NCBI GenBank assembly: GCA_020722305.1
Contig: DYLB01000006.1
Coordinates: 3,293 to 24,210 of the forward strand
DNA: 20,918 nt
Source of the DNA: Anaerolinea thermophila
Lineage (GTDB): Bacteria; Chloroflexota; Anaerolineae; Anaerolineales; Villigracilaceae
Direction of reading: 5' to 3'
Below, piece after piece: positions 14,467 through 20,918 of this stretch (the stretch's first letter is position 1; each line of letters begins with the position of its first letter). The position numbers and the translations under genes were made by a program. The notes below the pieces were generated by a model, which worked only from the letters and a program-made list of their open reading frames with translations, made no database searches and was not told the origin of the DNA.

Positions 14467-14882
14467 AAAGGGCGCGTCCGTTTGGCGTAACCCTGCTGGC
14501 TTTGATTGTGTTAAGCCTATCAGCCCTCAACCTGGTACGCGTCGGCGCGGCCATCGCTCAATGGGAGGCGCTGGCCGAGTTTGCGCCGCGTCCCGGCCCG
14601 CTCTACATCCTGTTGACCGGGCTGGCCTGGGCCGCGGTCGGCGTCCCGCTCTGGGTGAGCCTGTGGCTGGACCGGCCAATCAGTTACCGGGCGGTCCTGC
14701 CGGCCAGTTTCGTTTATTCGGCCTATTATTGGCTGGACCGCCTGCTCTTCCAAGAGCGCCCGGCGCAATCCAACTGGCCTTTCGCGCTCGGAGTGACTGT
14801 CATCGTGTTATCCCTTGCTGCTTTCGTAACATTCCATCCCAGAACCAGGAATTTTTCCAAAAGAGAGTCTCATGACCGATAA
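14463..14882 (+). CDS. Small membrane protein coupled to the GT-C-like gene
   Basis: A 139-aa protein with four hydrophobic segments (about 8-28, 47-69, 74-95, 106-124) and a basic, soluble C-terminus. The start overlaps the upstream stop (ATGA) and the gene runs 11 bases into the carboxyltransferase gene, so it bridges the membrane-protein pair and the carboxylase operon. It does not resemble the single-helix gamma subunits of sodium-pumping decarboxylases. No family is recognised; a helper of the glycosyltransferase-like protein is the simplest guess. Confidence 0.7.
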   Translation: MKRARPFGVTLLALIVLSLSALNLVRVGAAIAQWEALAEFAPRPGPLYILLTGLAWAAVGVPLWVSLWLDRPISYRAVLPASFVYSAYYWLDRLLFQERPAQSNWPFALGVTVIVLSLAAFVTFHPRTRNFSKRESHDR

Positions 14883-16422
14883 CCCCAAAATCCAACATTT
14901 GCAAGACATGAGGGCAAAATCCCGGATGGGGGGCGGCGAACAGCGGATCGTGGCCCAGCACGCCAAAGGCCGCCTGACCGCCCGCGAACGCCTCGACCTG
15001 CTGCTCGACAAAGGCTCGTTCCGCGAGATAGATGCCTTCGTCCAGCACCGCACGAATGACTTCAACCTCGACAAGCAAAGGTTCCTCAGCGATTCGGTCG
15101 TCACCGGTTGGGGCACCATTGACGGGCGGCTGGTGTACGTCTTCTCGCAGGATTTCACCGTCTTCGGCGGCAGCCTGGGCGAGGTCCACGCCGAGAAGGT
15201 GGTCAAGATCATGGACATGGCCCTCAAGAACGGCGCGCCGGTGATCGGGTTGAACGACTCGGGCGGAGCGCGCATCCAGGAGGGGGTGGTCTCGCTCGGC
15301 GGGTACGCCGACATCTTCCTGCGCAACACCCTCGCCAGCGGCGTCATCCCGCAGATCTCGGCCATCATGGGGCCGTGCGCCGGCGGGGCGGTCTACTCCC
15401 CGGCCCTGACCGACTTCATTTTCATGGTGCGCAACTCCTCCTATATGTTTGTCACCGGGCCAGACGTGGTCAAGGCCGTGACCCACGAAAACGTCACCCA
15501 GGAGGAACTGGGCGGGGCCAGCGTACACGCCGAAAAGTCCGGGGTATGCCACATTGCCGCCGACAGCGAAGCCGACACGCTCTACCTCATCCGCAAGTTG
15601 TTCTCGTACATCCCCTCTAACAACATGGAAGACCCGCCCATGGTGGACACCGGCGACGATCCGCTGCGCATGGACGAATCGCTCAATACGATCATCCCCA
15701 ACGAACCCAACAAGCCCTACGATATTAAGGATGTCATCCGCCCAATCGTAGACAACGGCGAATTCTTCGAGATCCACGAGAATTTCGCCATGAACATCGT
15801 GGTCGGGTTTGCGCGCCTGGGCGGGCACTCGATCGGGATCGTCGCCAACCAGCCGGCGGTCCTGGCCGGGGTGCTGGACATCGATTCGAGCGAGAAGGCC
15901 GGACGTTTCATCCGTTTCTGTGACTCGTTCAACATCCCGGTGCTGACCTTCGTGGACGTACCCGGATTTCTGCCTGGTACCGTGCAAGAGCACGGCGGCA
16001 TCATCCGCAGCGGCGCGAAACTACTCTACGCCTACTGCGAAGCGACCGTGCCGAAGCTGACGGTCATCACCCGCAAGGCTTACGGCGGCGCATACGACGT
16101 CATGTCGTCCAAACACATCCGCGGCGACATCAACCTGGCCTGGCCAACGGCCGAGATCGCCGTCATGGGGCCGGAGGGGGCGGTCAACATCATCTTCCGC
16201 AAGGAACTGGACAAGGCCGAGGACCCGGTCAAGCGCAAGGCCGAACTGGTGACCGATTACCGCGAGAAATTCGCCAACCCCTACGTGGCAGCCTCGCGCG
16301 GCTACGTGGACGACGTGATTGAGCCGCGCGAGACCCGCCCGCGCCTGATCAACGCCCTCGAAATGCTCAGCAACAAACGCGACGCCAACCCGGCCAAGAA
16401 GCACGGGAACATCCCGTTATGA
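14872..16422 (+). CDS. pccB: Acyl-CoA carboxylase carboxyltransferase (beta) subunit, propionyl-CoA type
   Basis: A 516-aa carboxyltransferase of the PccB/MmdA family, moving CO2 from carboxybiotin to acyl-CoA. The N-terminal crotonase-fold half includes NDSGGARIQEGVVSLGGYADIF and GPCAGGAVYSPALTDF (oxyanion hole). The C-terminal half includes VDVPGFLPGTVQEHGGIIRSGAKLLYAY and KAYGGAYDVMSSKH. D409 in YGGAYD sits where studied propionyl-CoA carboxylases carry an Asp that favours propionyl-CoA, so propionyl-CoA is the most likely substrate; acetyl- or methylcrotonyl-CoA are not excluded. It starts at ATG 14872 inside the previous gene, with AAGAGAG upstream. The biotin carboxylase and carrier genes follow. 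No membrane decarboxylase subunit is present, so a carboxylase is favoured over a sodium pump. Confidence 0.92.
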   Translation: MTDNPKIQHLQDMRAKSRMGGGEQRIVAQHAKGRLTARERLDLLLDKGSFREIDAFVQHRTNDFNLDKQRFLSDSVVTGWGTIDGRLVYVFSQDFTVFGGSLGEVHAEKVVKIMDMALKNGAPVIGLNDSGGARIQEGVVSLGGYADIFLRNTLASGVIPQISAIMGPCAGGAVYSPALTDFIFMVRNSSYMFVTGPDVVKAVTHENVTQEELGGASVHAEKSGVCHIAADSEADTLYLIRKLFSYIPSNNMEDPPMVDTGDDPLRMDESLNTIIPNEPNKPYDIKDVIRPIVDNGEFFEIHENFAMNIVVGFARLGGHSIGIVANQPAVLAGVLDIDSSEKAGRFIRFCDSFNIPVLTFVDVPGFLPGTVQEHGGIIRSGAKLLYAYCEATVPKLTVITRKAYGGAYDVMSSKHIRGDINLAWPTAEIAVMGPEGAVNIIFRKELDKAEDPVKRKAELVTDYREKFANPYVAASRGYVDDVIEPRETRPRLINALEMLSNKRDANPAKKHGNIPL

Positions 16423-16589
16423 TAACGGCTGCCAACTCACGCCTCCAAAAGATCGCCGAATTCGTGTTGGGCCGCCGCGAAGAGACCCTGGGCCACGGAC
16501 GCGTCGGGGCGCGAATCGCCCGCCCCCTGCTCGAAGAACTGGGCTACGCCCCCACCGACAGCCGGATCACGAAGATGCCAGAATTCTAG
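16419..16589 (+). CDS. Uncharacterised 56-aa ORF between carboxylase subunits
   Basis: ATG at 16419 overlaps the pccB stop as ATGA and reads 56 codons to TAG at 16587-16589. The peptide is charged and probably helical (SRLQKIAEFVLGRREE, then RPLLEELGY). Actinobacterial propionyl-CoA carboxylases have a small epsilon subunit encoded in the operon, but its usual sequence pattern is not visible here. The ATGA coupling and even composition support a real gene. It could be a small accessory subunit, or a chance ORF in the 225-base gap before the biotin carboxylase. Confidence 0.5.
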   Translation: MITAANSRLQKIAEFVLGRREETLGHGRVGARIARPLLEELGYAPTDSRITKMPEF

Positions 16590-16647
16590 AGACCGACGGT
16601 ATTCCGCATTCATCCTTCGTCTTTCTGCCTTCATCATTGGAGTAACC

Positions 16648-18156
16648 ATGTTCAAAAAAGTGCTGATCGCCAACCGGGGAGAGATCGCTGTCCGCATCCT
16701 GCGCGCCTGCCGCGAAACCGGGCTCGAGACGGTGGCCGTCTATTCCGAAGCCGACCGCCAGGCCCTGCACGTCCGTTACGCCGACGAGGCCTACCTGCTC
16801 GGCCCGGCCCCCTCGCGGGACTCGTACCTGCGGGCCGACAAAATCCTGGAAATCGCCAAAAAATCGGGAGCGGACGCCATCCATCCCGGCTACGGTTTCC
16901 TGGCCGAACGCGAGGACTTCGCCCAGGCCTGCGCCGACGAAGGCCTCACCTTCATCGGCCCCAAGCCGTCGGCGATTGCAGCCATGGGCGACAAGATGAC
17001 CGCCCGCAACACGGTCATCGCCGCCGGGGTGCCGGTCGTCCCCGGGACGGAGGGCGAAGGCTCCCTCTCGGACTCGGAACTGCTGGCGATTGCCCCGCAG
17101 ATCGGCTTCCCGCTGCTGATCAAGGCCACAGCCGGCGGCGGCGGCAAAGGCATGCGCGAAGTAAAAAGCCTCGAGGAAATGCCCCTGCTGCTCCAGTCGG
17201 CGCGGCGCGAGGCGGAATCGGCCTTCGGGGACGGGAACGTCTACCTTGAGAAGCTGGTGCTTGGGGCGCGCCACATCGAGATCCAGATCCTGGCCGACAC
17301 GCACGGGAACGTCATCTACCTCGGCGAGCGCGAATGTTCGCTCCAGCGCCGCCACCAGAAGCTGCTCGAAGAAGCCCCTTCCCCCTTCGTGGACGAGGAA
17401 CTGCGCCAGAAGATGGGCGAGGTGGCTGTCAAGGCCGCCCAGGCCGTGGATTACGTCAACGCCGGGACTATCGAATTCCTGGTGGACAAGGACAAGAATT
17501 TCTTCTTCCTCGAAATGAACACCCGCCTGCAAGTGGAGCATCCCGTGACCGAAATGGCGACCGGGATAGACATCGTCAAGGAACAACTCCGCATCGCCCG
17601 CGGGCGGCAGTTGTCGTATTCGCAGGCGGATGTCCAACTCAAGGGCGCGGCCATCGAATGCCGGATCAACGCCGAGGACCCGTACAACGGCTTCCTGCCT
17701 TCGACGGGCAGGATCGCCCATAGTCTTTTGCCCACAGGCCCGGGCATCCGGGTGGATACGGGGGTGTATCCGGGCTTCGAGATCACGCCTTATTACGATC
17801 CCATGATCGCCAAGCTCATCGTCTGGGGCGAGACCCGGGCCCAGGCCATCCTGCGCATGCGCCGCGCCCTCGAAGAATACAAGATCGTCGGCGTCCGCAC
17901 CAACATCCCCTTCCACCAGACGATGATGGACTCGCACCGCTTCATGGGCGGGCAGTACGACACCCGCTTCGTGGAGGAGCGTTTTTCGATGCAGGACAGC
18001 GAGGAAGGCCGGGAAGTGCGGCCGGACATCGCCGCCATCCTGGCCACACTGGTGGCCCACCAGCGCACGCAGCGTTCGGCCCAGATCGTGAGGCGCGGCG
18101 AACGCGATACCAGCAACTGGAAGTGGGTCGGGCGCTGGGAACGGATGCACCGCTAG
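16648..18156 (+). CDS. Biotin carboxylase (alpha) subunit of acyl-CoA carboxylase
   Basis: A 502-aa ATP-grasp enzyme that carboxylates biotin with ATP and bicarbonate. The N-terminal FKKVLIANRGEIAVRI opening, the ATP glycine loop GGGGKGMR (163-170), and the catalytic stretch EMNTRLQVEHPVTE (about 287-300) are intact. It stops after the biotin carboxylase domain; the biotin carrier is a separate gene nine bases downstream, unlike fused PccA/AccA3 proteins. GGAG lies five bases before the ATG. The last 50 residues (from about QDSEEGREVRPD) are an extension that may contact partner subunits. Works with the carboxyltransferase at 14872-16422. Confidence 0.93.
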   Translation: MFKKVLIANRGEIAVRILRACRETGLETVAVYSEADRQALHVRYADEAYLLGPAPSRDSYLRADKILEIAKKSGADAIHPGYGFLAEREDFAQACADEGLTFIGPKPSAIAAMGDKMTARNTVIAAGVPVVPGTEGEGSLSDSELLAIAPQIGFPLLIKATAGGGGKGMREVKSLEEMPLLLQSARREAESAFGDGNVYLEKLVLGARHIEIQILADTHGNVIYLGERECSLQRRHQKLLEEAPSPFVDEELRQKMGEVAVKAAQAVDYVNAGTIEFLVDKDKNFFFLEMNTRLQVEHPVTEMATGIDIVKEQLRIARGRQLSYSQADVQLKGAAIECRINAEDPYNGFLPSTGRIAHSLLPTGPGIRVDTGVYPGFEITPYYDPMIAKLIVWGETRAQAILRMRRALEEYKIVGVRTNIPFHQTMMDSHRFMGGQYDTRFVEERFSMQDSEEGREVRPDIAAILATLVAHQRTQRSAQIVRRGERDTSNWKWVGRWERMHR

Positions 18157-18165
18157 GAGGCCGGG

Positions 18166-18663
18166 ATGAAATATATCGCGACCATCGAAGGCAAGGAATT
18201 TACGATTGAAATCCTGGACGAGAACCACATCATCGTGGACGGGCAGGCGCTGGAGGTGGATTTCGTCTCGGTCAGCGGCCAGCCGGTCTACTCGCTGATC
18301 GTGAACGGGAAGTCCTACGAAGCCTACGTTTACCCGGCCGAAGACGAATGGGAGGTGCTGCGGCGGGGACGCATGTACCCCGTGCGGGTGGAGGACGAGC
18401 GCGAGAAACGTCTGCGGGCCGCAGCCGGCAGCGGGGTGGCCGAGACTGGCGAGTACCATCTCAAAGCCCCCATGCCGGGACTGGTGGTTGCCATCCCGGT
18501 CGAGGAAGGGCAAGCGATTGCCAAAGGCGACGTGCTGCTTATCCTTGAGTCGATGAAGATGCAGAACGAACTCAAATCGCCGCGCGACGGCACGATCAGC
18601 CGCATCCGGGTCAAACCTGGCGACAGCGTGGAGCAGCGGGCCACACTCTTGAGCGTGGTGTAA
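18166..18663 (+). CDS. Biotin carboxyl carrier protein
   Basis: A 165-aa carrier. The C-terminal biotinyl domain (about 97-165) holds ESMKMQN with the biotin-accepting K131; most acyl-CoA carboxylases have EAMKM, and ESMKM is a known variant. The first 95 residues (a beta-rich segment ending with EDEREKRLRAAAGS) are probably the BT-like linking domain that holds the complex together. AGGAGG five bases before the ATG is the strongest ribosome binding site in the operon. It shuttles carboxybiotin between the biotin carboxylase and the carboxyltransferase. Confidence 0.92.
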   Translation: MKYIATIEGKEFTIEILDENHIIVDGQALEVDFVSVSGQPVYSLIVNGKSYEAYVYPAEDEWEVLRRGRMYPVRVEDEREKRLRAAAGSGVAETGEYHLKAPMPGLVVAIPVEEGQAIAKGDVLLILESMKMQNELKSPRDGTISRIRVKPGDSVEQRATLLSVV

Positions 18664-18671
18664 CGGAACCG

Positions 18672-18734
18672 GCCACAGAGACACCGGGACACCGAGTTTT
18701 TTCGAGAATCTCCGTGACTCCGAGTCTCTGTGGC
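18672..18734. repeat. Palindromic element with 11-bp perfect arms
   Basis: GCCACAGAGAC (18672-18682) and GTCTCTGTGGC (18724-18734) are perfect inverted repeats around a 41-base centre holding two shorter matches (GGACACCGAG and TCTCCGTGACTCCGA). The pattern resembles the CACAGAGAC...GTCTCTGTG palindromes scattered in many bacterial genomes. It fills the gap between the carboxylase operon and the CYTH gene, and may also slow transcription out of the operon. Confidence 0.65.
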
Positions 18735-18749
18735 TGATTAGGGCAAACA

Positions 18750-19367
18750 ATGGGAACAGAAACCGAAGCCAAATTTTACGTGTGTGACCTGGCTGCCGTC
18801 CAGTCCCGATTGGAGAAGCTGGGCGCCCGCCTGCTCCAGCCCCGCAGCCTGGAGACCAACCTGCGCTTCGACCTGCCCGACGGTTCGCTGCGCCAGGGAG
18901 GCCGCGTCCTGCGCCTGCGCCAGGACGGGTCGGCGCGACTGACTTACAAAGGCCCGTCGGAGGTCGTCGAGGGGGTCCAAAACCGCCCTGAGATCGAGGT
19001 GGAGGTCGGCGATTTCGACACCGCCCACCGCCTGCTCGAATCGCTCGGATACCGGGTCGTGGCGACCTACGAAAAATACCGGCAGGTCTACAGCCTCGAA
19101 CTCGAATACGGCGGCCTGCACGTCTTCCTGGATGAATTGCCTTATGGGGATTTTGTGGAAATCGAGGGCGAAACCGTCGAAGTGGTCATCGCCGCCGCGA
19201 AACAACTCGGCCTGGACCCGAAAGCGGCCATTCCCGTCAGTTACCTGGCCCTGTTCGAGAGCCTGTCCGCCGAGCGCGGCTACGACCCCTCGAAATTGAC
19301 CTTCACCGCCCTGGCCGGACTCAGCCCCCAGCCTGAGCACCTGCACATCAGGGCGGCGGATGGTTAA
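18750..19367 (+). CDS. CYTH-domain protein (class IV cyclase / triphosphatase-like)
   Basis: A 205-aa CYTH protein. The signature E4-T-E6-A-K8 at the N-terminus is the metal- and triphosphate-binding ExExK motif of the CyaB/thiamine triphosphatase superfamily. RVLRLRQDGSARLTYKGPSE and EIEVEVGDF continue the tunnel fold, and KYRQVYSLE plus FVEIEGE give further charged tunnel residues. The length, with a short C-terminal addition, fits class IV adenylyl cyclase-like or inorganic triphosphatase activity; sequence alone does not choose. Weak AGGG ahead of the ATG. It runs toward the YafQ gene, 13 bases away on the other strand. Confidence 0.88.
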   Translation: MGTETEAKFYVCDLAAVQSRLEKLGARLLQPRSLETNLRFDLPDGSLRQGGRVLRLRQDGSARLTYKGPSEVVEGVQNRPEIEVEVGDFDTAHRLLESLGYRVVATYEKYRQVYSLELEYGGLHVFLDELPYGDFVEIEGETVEVVIAAAKQLGLDPKAAIPVSYLALFESLSAERGYDPSKLTFTALAGLSPQPEHLHIRAADG

Positions 19368-19380
19368 TGACACCCATGAT

Positions 19381-19650
19381 TCATTTGAACAAGTCTGAAT
19401 GCGTTCCCGTGCGGATCAGGCGCAACTCGTCACCCACAATGGCATAGATCAAAATCCAGTCAGGATTGATGTGGCAATCGCGCGCACCTGCAAATTTCCC
19501 TTGCAGGGGATGGTCATGGTACTTTTCATCCAGCGGCTCCTCATGAACCAATATCTCGACCACGAGACGCAGTTTCTTCATGTCGAAGCCGCGTCTGGAC
19601 ATGAGTTTGGCATCCTTTTTGAATTGCCCCGAATAGCGAATGGCCCGCAT
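19381..19650 (-). CDS. yafQ: YafQ-family mRNA interferase toxin
   Basis: An 89-aa RelE-fold toxin. The residues known to matter in E. coli YafQ are all present at a constant offset of three: H47, H60, D64, W65, H84 and F88 (EKYHDHPL, CHINPDWILIY, GTHSDLF). It is therefore probably an active, ribosome-dependent mRNA cutter. The ATG overlaps the antitoxin stop by one base (TAATG), so the two are translated together. Confidence 0.92.
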   Translation of the reverse strand: MRAIRYSGQFKKDAKLMSRRGFDMKKLRLVVEILVHEEPLDEKYHDHPLQGKFAGARDCHINPDWILIYAIVGDELRLIRTGTHSDLFK

Positions 19651-19910
19651 TATGTCCCCAGGTCTTCGAAGAGCGCATCCACGTTTTCTGCTTCGTAAAG
19701 CTCGACCCCTGCCAGGGCGGTTTCGATGGCTTGAGCGGTTTCGGTATTGGGAATGGCGACGGCAAAAGGCAGAGCCTTGCGCAAGCTGATCTGGTTGAAG
19801 AACAGGGTAATCGCCTGGGATGTGGTTAAACCAAGCTCCTTCAAAACCTTTTCAGTCTCGCGCTTGAGTTCGGGATCGATCCGGGCGGTAATCATGGCCG
19901 TCTTGCTCAT
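19650..19910 (-). CDS. dinJ: RelB/DinJ-family antitoxin
   Basis: An 86-aa antitoxin. The N-terminal ribbon-helix-helix domain (KTAMITARIDPELKRETEKVLKELGLTTSQAITLFF) binds DNA, and the acidic C-terminal part (about 55-86) blocks the toxin. AGGAG six bases upstream of the ATG. It lies directly upstream of yafQ and would repress the pair through the palindrome in its promoter. Confidence 0.92.
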   Translation of the reverse strand: MSKTAMITARIDPELKRETEKVLKELGLTTSQAITLFFNQISLRKALPFAVAIPNTETAQAIETALAGVELYEAENVDALFEDLGT

Positions 19911-19923
19911 CTAACTCTCCTGA

Positions 19924-19935
19924 TGATGTATATCA
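19924..19935 (-). promoter_or_regulatory. Possible operator of the DinJ-YafQ pair
   Basis: The dyad TGAT-GTAT-ATCA lies just upstream of the dinJ ribosome binding site in an AT-rich stretch. Ribbon-helix-helix antitoxins bind short palindromes at this position. The dyad is only four bases per arm, so the call is tentative. Confidence 0.3.
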
Positions 19936-20062
19936 AATGTGGTACGCCCATTTTATCATGTTCCCTACCGGCTAGACAACTCAACCGGCCCGGCTATACC
20001 GAAATCGTACTGACTGAAATGAAATGCACCCATTTCACATACGCGGGACGAATTCCGTCATC

Positions 20063-20890
20063 TTAACCCTCCAAAACCATGACGGTCTGCTCGTCCCAGC
20101 TTACGCTTTGGACCGCTCCGTTTTCGCCGAGCAATTTGGGCAGCAGGGATTGGAGGCCGGCCGCCGCGCCCGAGGTGTAGTACCGCACCCCGCCGCGTTT
20201 CCCCGGCGGGAGCTTGATCCCGCCCGCTTCGAGCAGACGTTTGGCCTGGCGCGCCACCGCCGGGGCCGGGTCTATCACCCGGACGTTTTCGCCGGCGATC
20301 TGTTCGATCAACGGGATCACGAACGGGTAGTGGGTACAGCCCAAGACAACGGTATCAATTCCCCCGTCCAGCATGGGGCGCAGGGCAGACTCGATGATGC
20401 GCCGCGTGGCCTCCCCGTCCAAATCCCCTTGCTCGATCCGGCCGACCAGTCCGGGACAGGTATCCTGGAAAAGCTGAACGCCGTTGGCGAAGCGCTCCAC
20501 CACCGAGGCGTAGAGCGCCCCCTGGAAGGTGGCCGGGGTGGCCAGTACGCCGACCTTGCCGGTTTTGGTGCGCTCGGCTGCGGGCTTGACCGCCGGTTCC
20601 ATGCCGACGAATGAAGTTTCAGGAAAGGTTTGCCGCAGGTGATGAAGCGCCGCCGCCGAAGCCGTGTTGCAGGCCACGACGATCAGCTTGGCTCCCTTGC
20701 CCAGCAGGAAGCGGGTGACGGCCTCCGAAAAGCCGCGTACCTGTTCGAGCGGACGCGGCCCGTATGGGACGTGTCCCTGGTCGGCGAAGTACAGCACCGG
20801 TTCTTCGGGCATCAAGTCCCGCATGGCCCGCAGCACCGACAGCCCCCCGACGCCGGAATCGAACACACCGATGGGATAATCACTTCTCAC
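20063..20890 (-). CDS. murI: Glutamate racemase
   Basis: A 275-aa racemase that makes D-glutamate for peptidoglycan, in the cytoplasm. D11 in FDSGVGG, and the two catalytic cysteines C74 (VVACNTASA) and C185 (VLGCTHYPF), are in place. Its GTG start at 20890 lies inside a heptanucleotide tandem repeat; in the same frame an upstream repeat runs into TGA, so this is the outermost start. No standard Shine-Dalgarno sequence is present, only the purine-rich repeat. PIGVFDSG at residues 6-13 matches the usual family N-terminus, so the start is credible. The upstream promoter is outside the window. Confidence 0.95.
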   Translation of the reverse strand: MRSDYPIGVFDSGVGGLSVLRAMRDLMPEEPVLYFADQGHVPYGPRPLEQVRGFSEAVTRFLLGKGAKLIVVACNTASAAALHHLRQTFPETSFVGMEPAVKPAAERTKTGKVGVLATPATFQGALYASVVERFANGVQLFQDTCPGLVGRIEQGDLDGEATRRIIESALRPMLDGGIDTVVLGCTHYPFVIPLIEQIAGENVRVIDPAPAVARQAKRLLEAGGIKLPPGKRGGVRYYTSGAAAGLQSLLPKLLGENGAVQSVSWDEQTVMVLEG

Positions 20891-20918
20891 TTCTCACTTC
20901 TCACTTCTTACTTCTCAC
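20880..20918. repeat. Heptanucleotide tandem repeat (TCACTTC) at the murI start
   Basis: Five units in register: four exact TCACTTC copies, one TTACTTC, then the start of another at the window edge. On the minus strand each unit reads GAAGTGA, so the array supplies the GTG start codon of murI and a purine-rich sequence ahead of it. It continues past the end of the window. Confidence 0.8.

Noticed and set aside
14800..15993. A 397-codon open frame antisense to pccB
   Set aside because: A shadow of the carboxyltransferase gene, with biased composition and no motif.
14463..16422. Sodium-pumping methylmalonyl-CoA decarboxylase complex
   Set aside because: No beta (OadB-like) subunit is present, and the 139-aa protein has four helices rather than the single helix of gamma subunits.
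16567..18750. A 727-codon open frame antisense to the biotin carboxylase and carrier genes
   Set aside because: It lies opposite two unmistakable genes in GC-rich DNA, where the opposite strand often stays open. Its protein is low-complexity (His, Asp, Val, Gly rich) with no recognisable domain.
20020..20037. Hairpin after murI as a terminator
   Set aside because: The 7-bp stem (TGAAATG / CATTTCA) has few GC pairs and only a short TTT after it on the minus strand; too weak to call.

Overview
The window looks like chromosomal DNA of a GC-rich Chloroflexi bacterium, most likely of the Anaerolineae type. This is inferred from gene content (separate biotin carboxylase and carrier proteins, a split glutamine-dependent NAD synthetase, slipin/NfeD), from several small palindromic repeats in the gaps, and from promoters placed almost on top of start codons. 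No 16S or marker gene is present, so the assignment is tentative. Most genes are housekeeping or central metabolism. The accessory content is two toxin-antitoxin modules, small repeats and a few short ORFs.

Left part (1-4234, all minus strand): a small SWIM zinc-finger protein with an unusual leader; an MFS_3-type exporter; NH3-dependent NAD synthetase (nadE); a VapBC-type module (AbrB-fold antitoxin plus PIN toxin); and a nitrilase-fold amidase that looks like the glutaminase half of NAD synthetase. The AT-richer toxin-antitoxin pair sits between the two halves, and the toxin gene overlaps the nadE start by ATGA.

Middle (4235-9400, minus strand): a gap with a 23-bp-arm inverted repeat and a copy of a dispersed palindromic element, tRNA-Ser(CGA), a beta-CASP metallo-beta-lactamase RNase, RNase D, a GNAT acetyltransferase, and a slipin-NfeD pair ending in a clear intrinsic terminator.

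Right part (9487-19367, plus strand): a short-chain-type acyl-CoA dehydrogenase, a zinc-lobe quinone oxidoreductase-like MDR protein, three membrane proteins (one a probable GT-C glycosyltransferase), then a biotin-dependent acyl-CoA carboxylase operon: carboxyltransferase, an uncharacterised 56-aa ORF, biotin carboxylase, biotin carrier protein. A CYTH triphosphatase/cyclase-like gene follows. The carboxylase, most likely acting on propionyl-CoA, and the acyl-CoA dehydrogenase point to fatty-acid or branched-chain amino-acid catabolism.

End (19381-20918, minus strand): a DinJ-YafQ type toxin-antitoxin pair, and glutamate racemase (murI) whose GTG start lies inside a heptanucleotide tandem repeat running off the window. 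No phage, CRISPR, IS element or rRNA is visible. No wholly new system stands out; the best leads are the toxin-antitoxin pair embedded in the NAD synthetase operon, the attenuator-like leader of the SWIM gene, and the small ORF inside the carboxylase operon.
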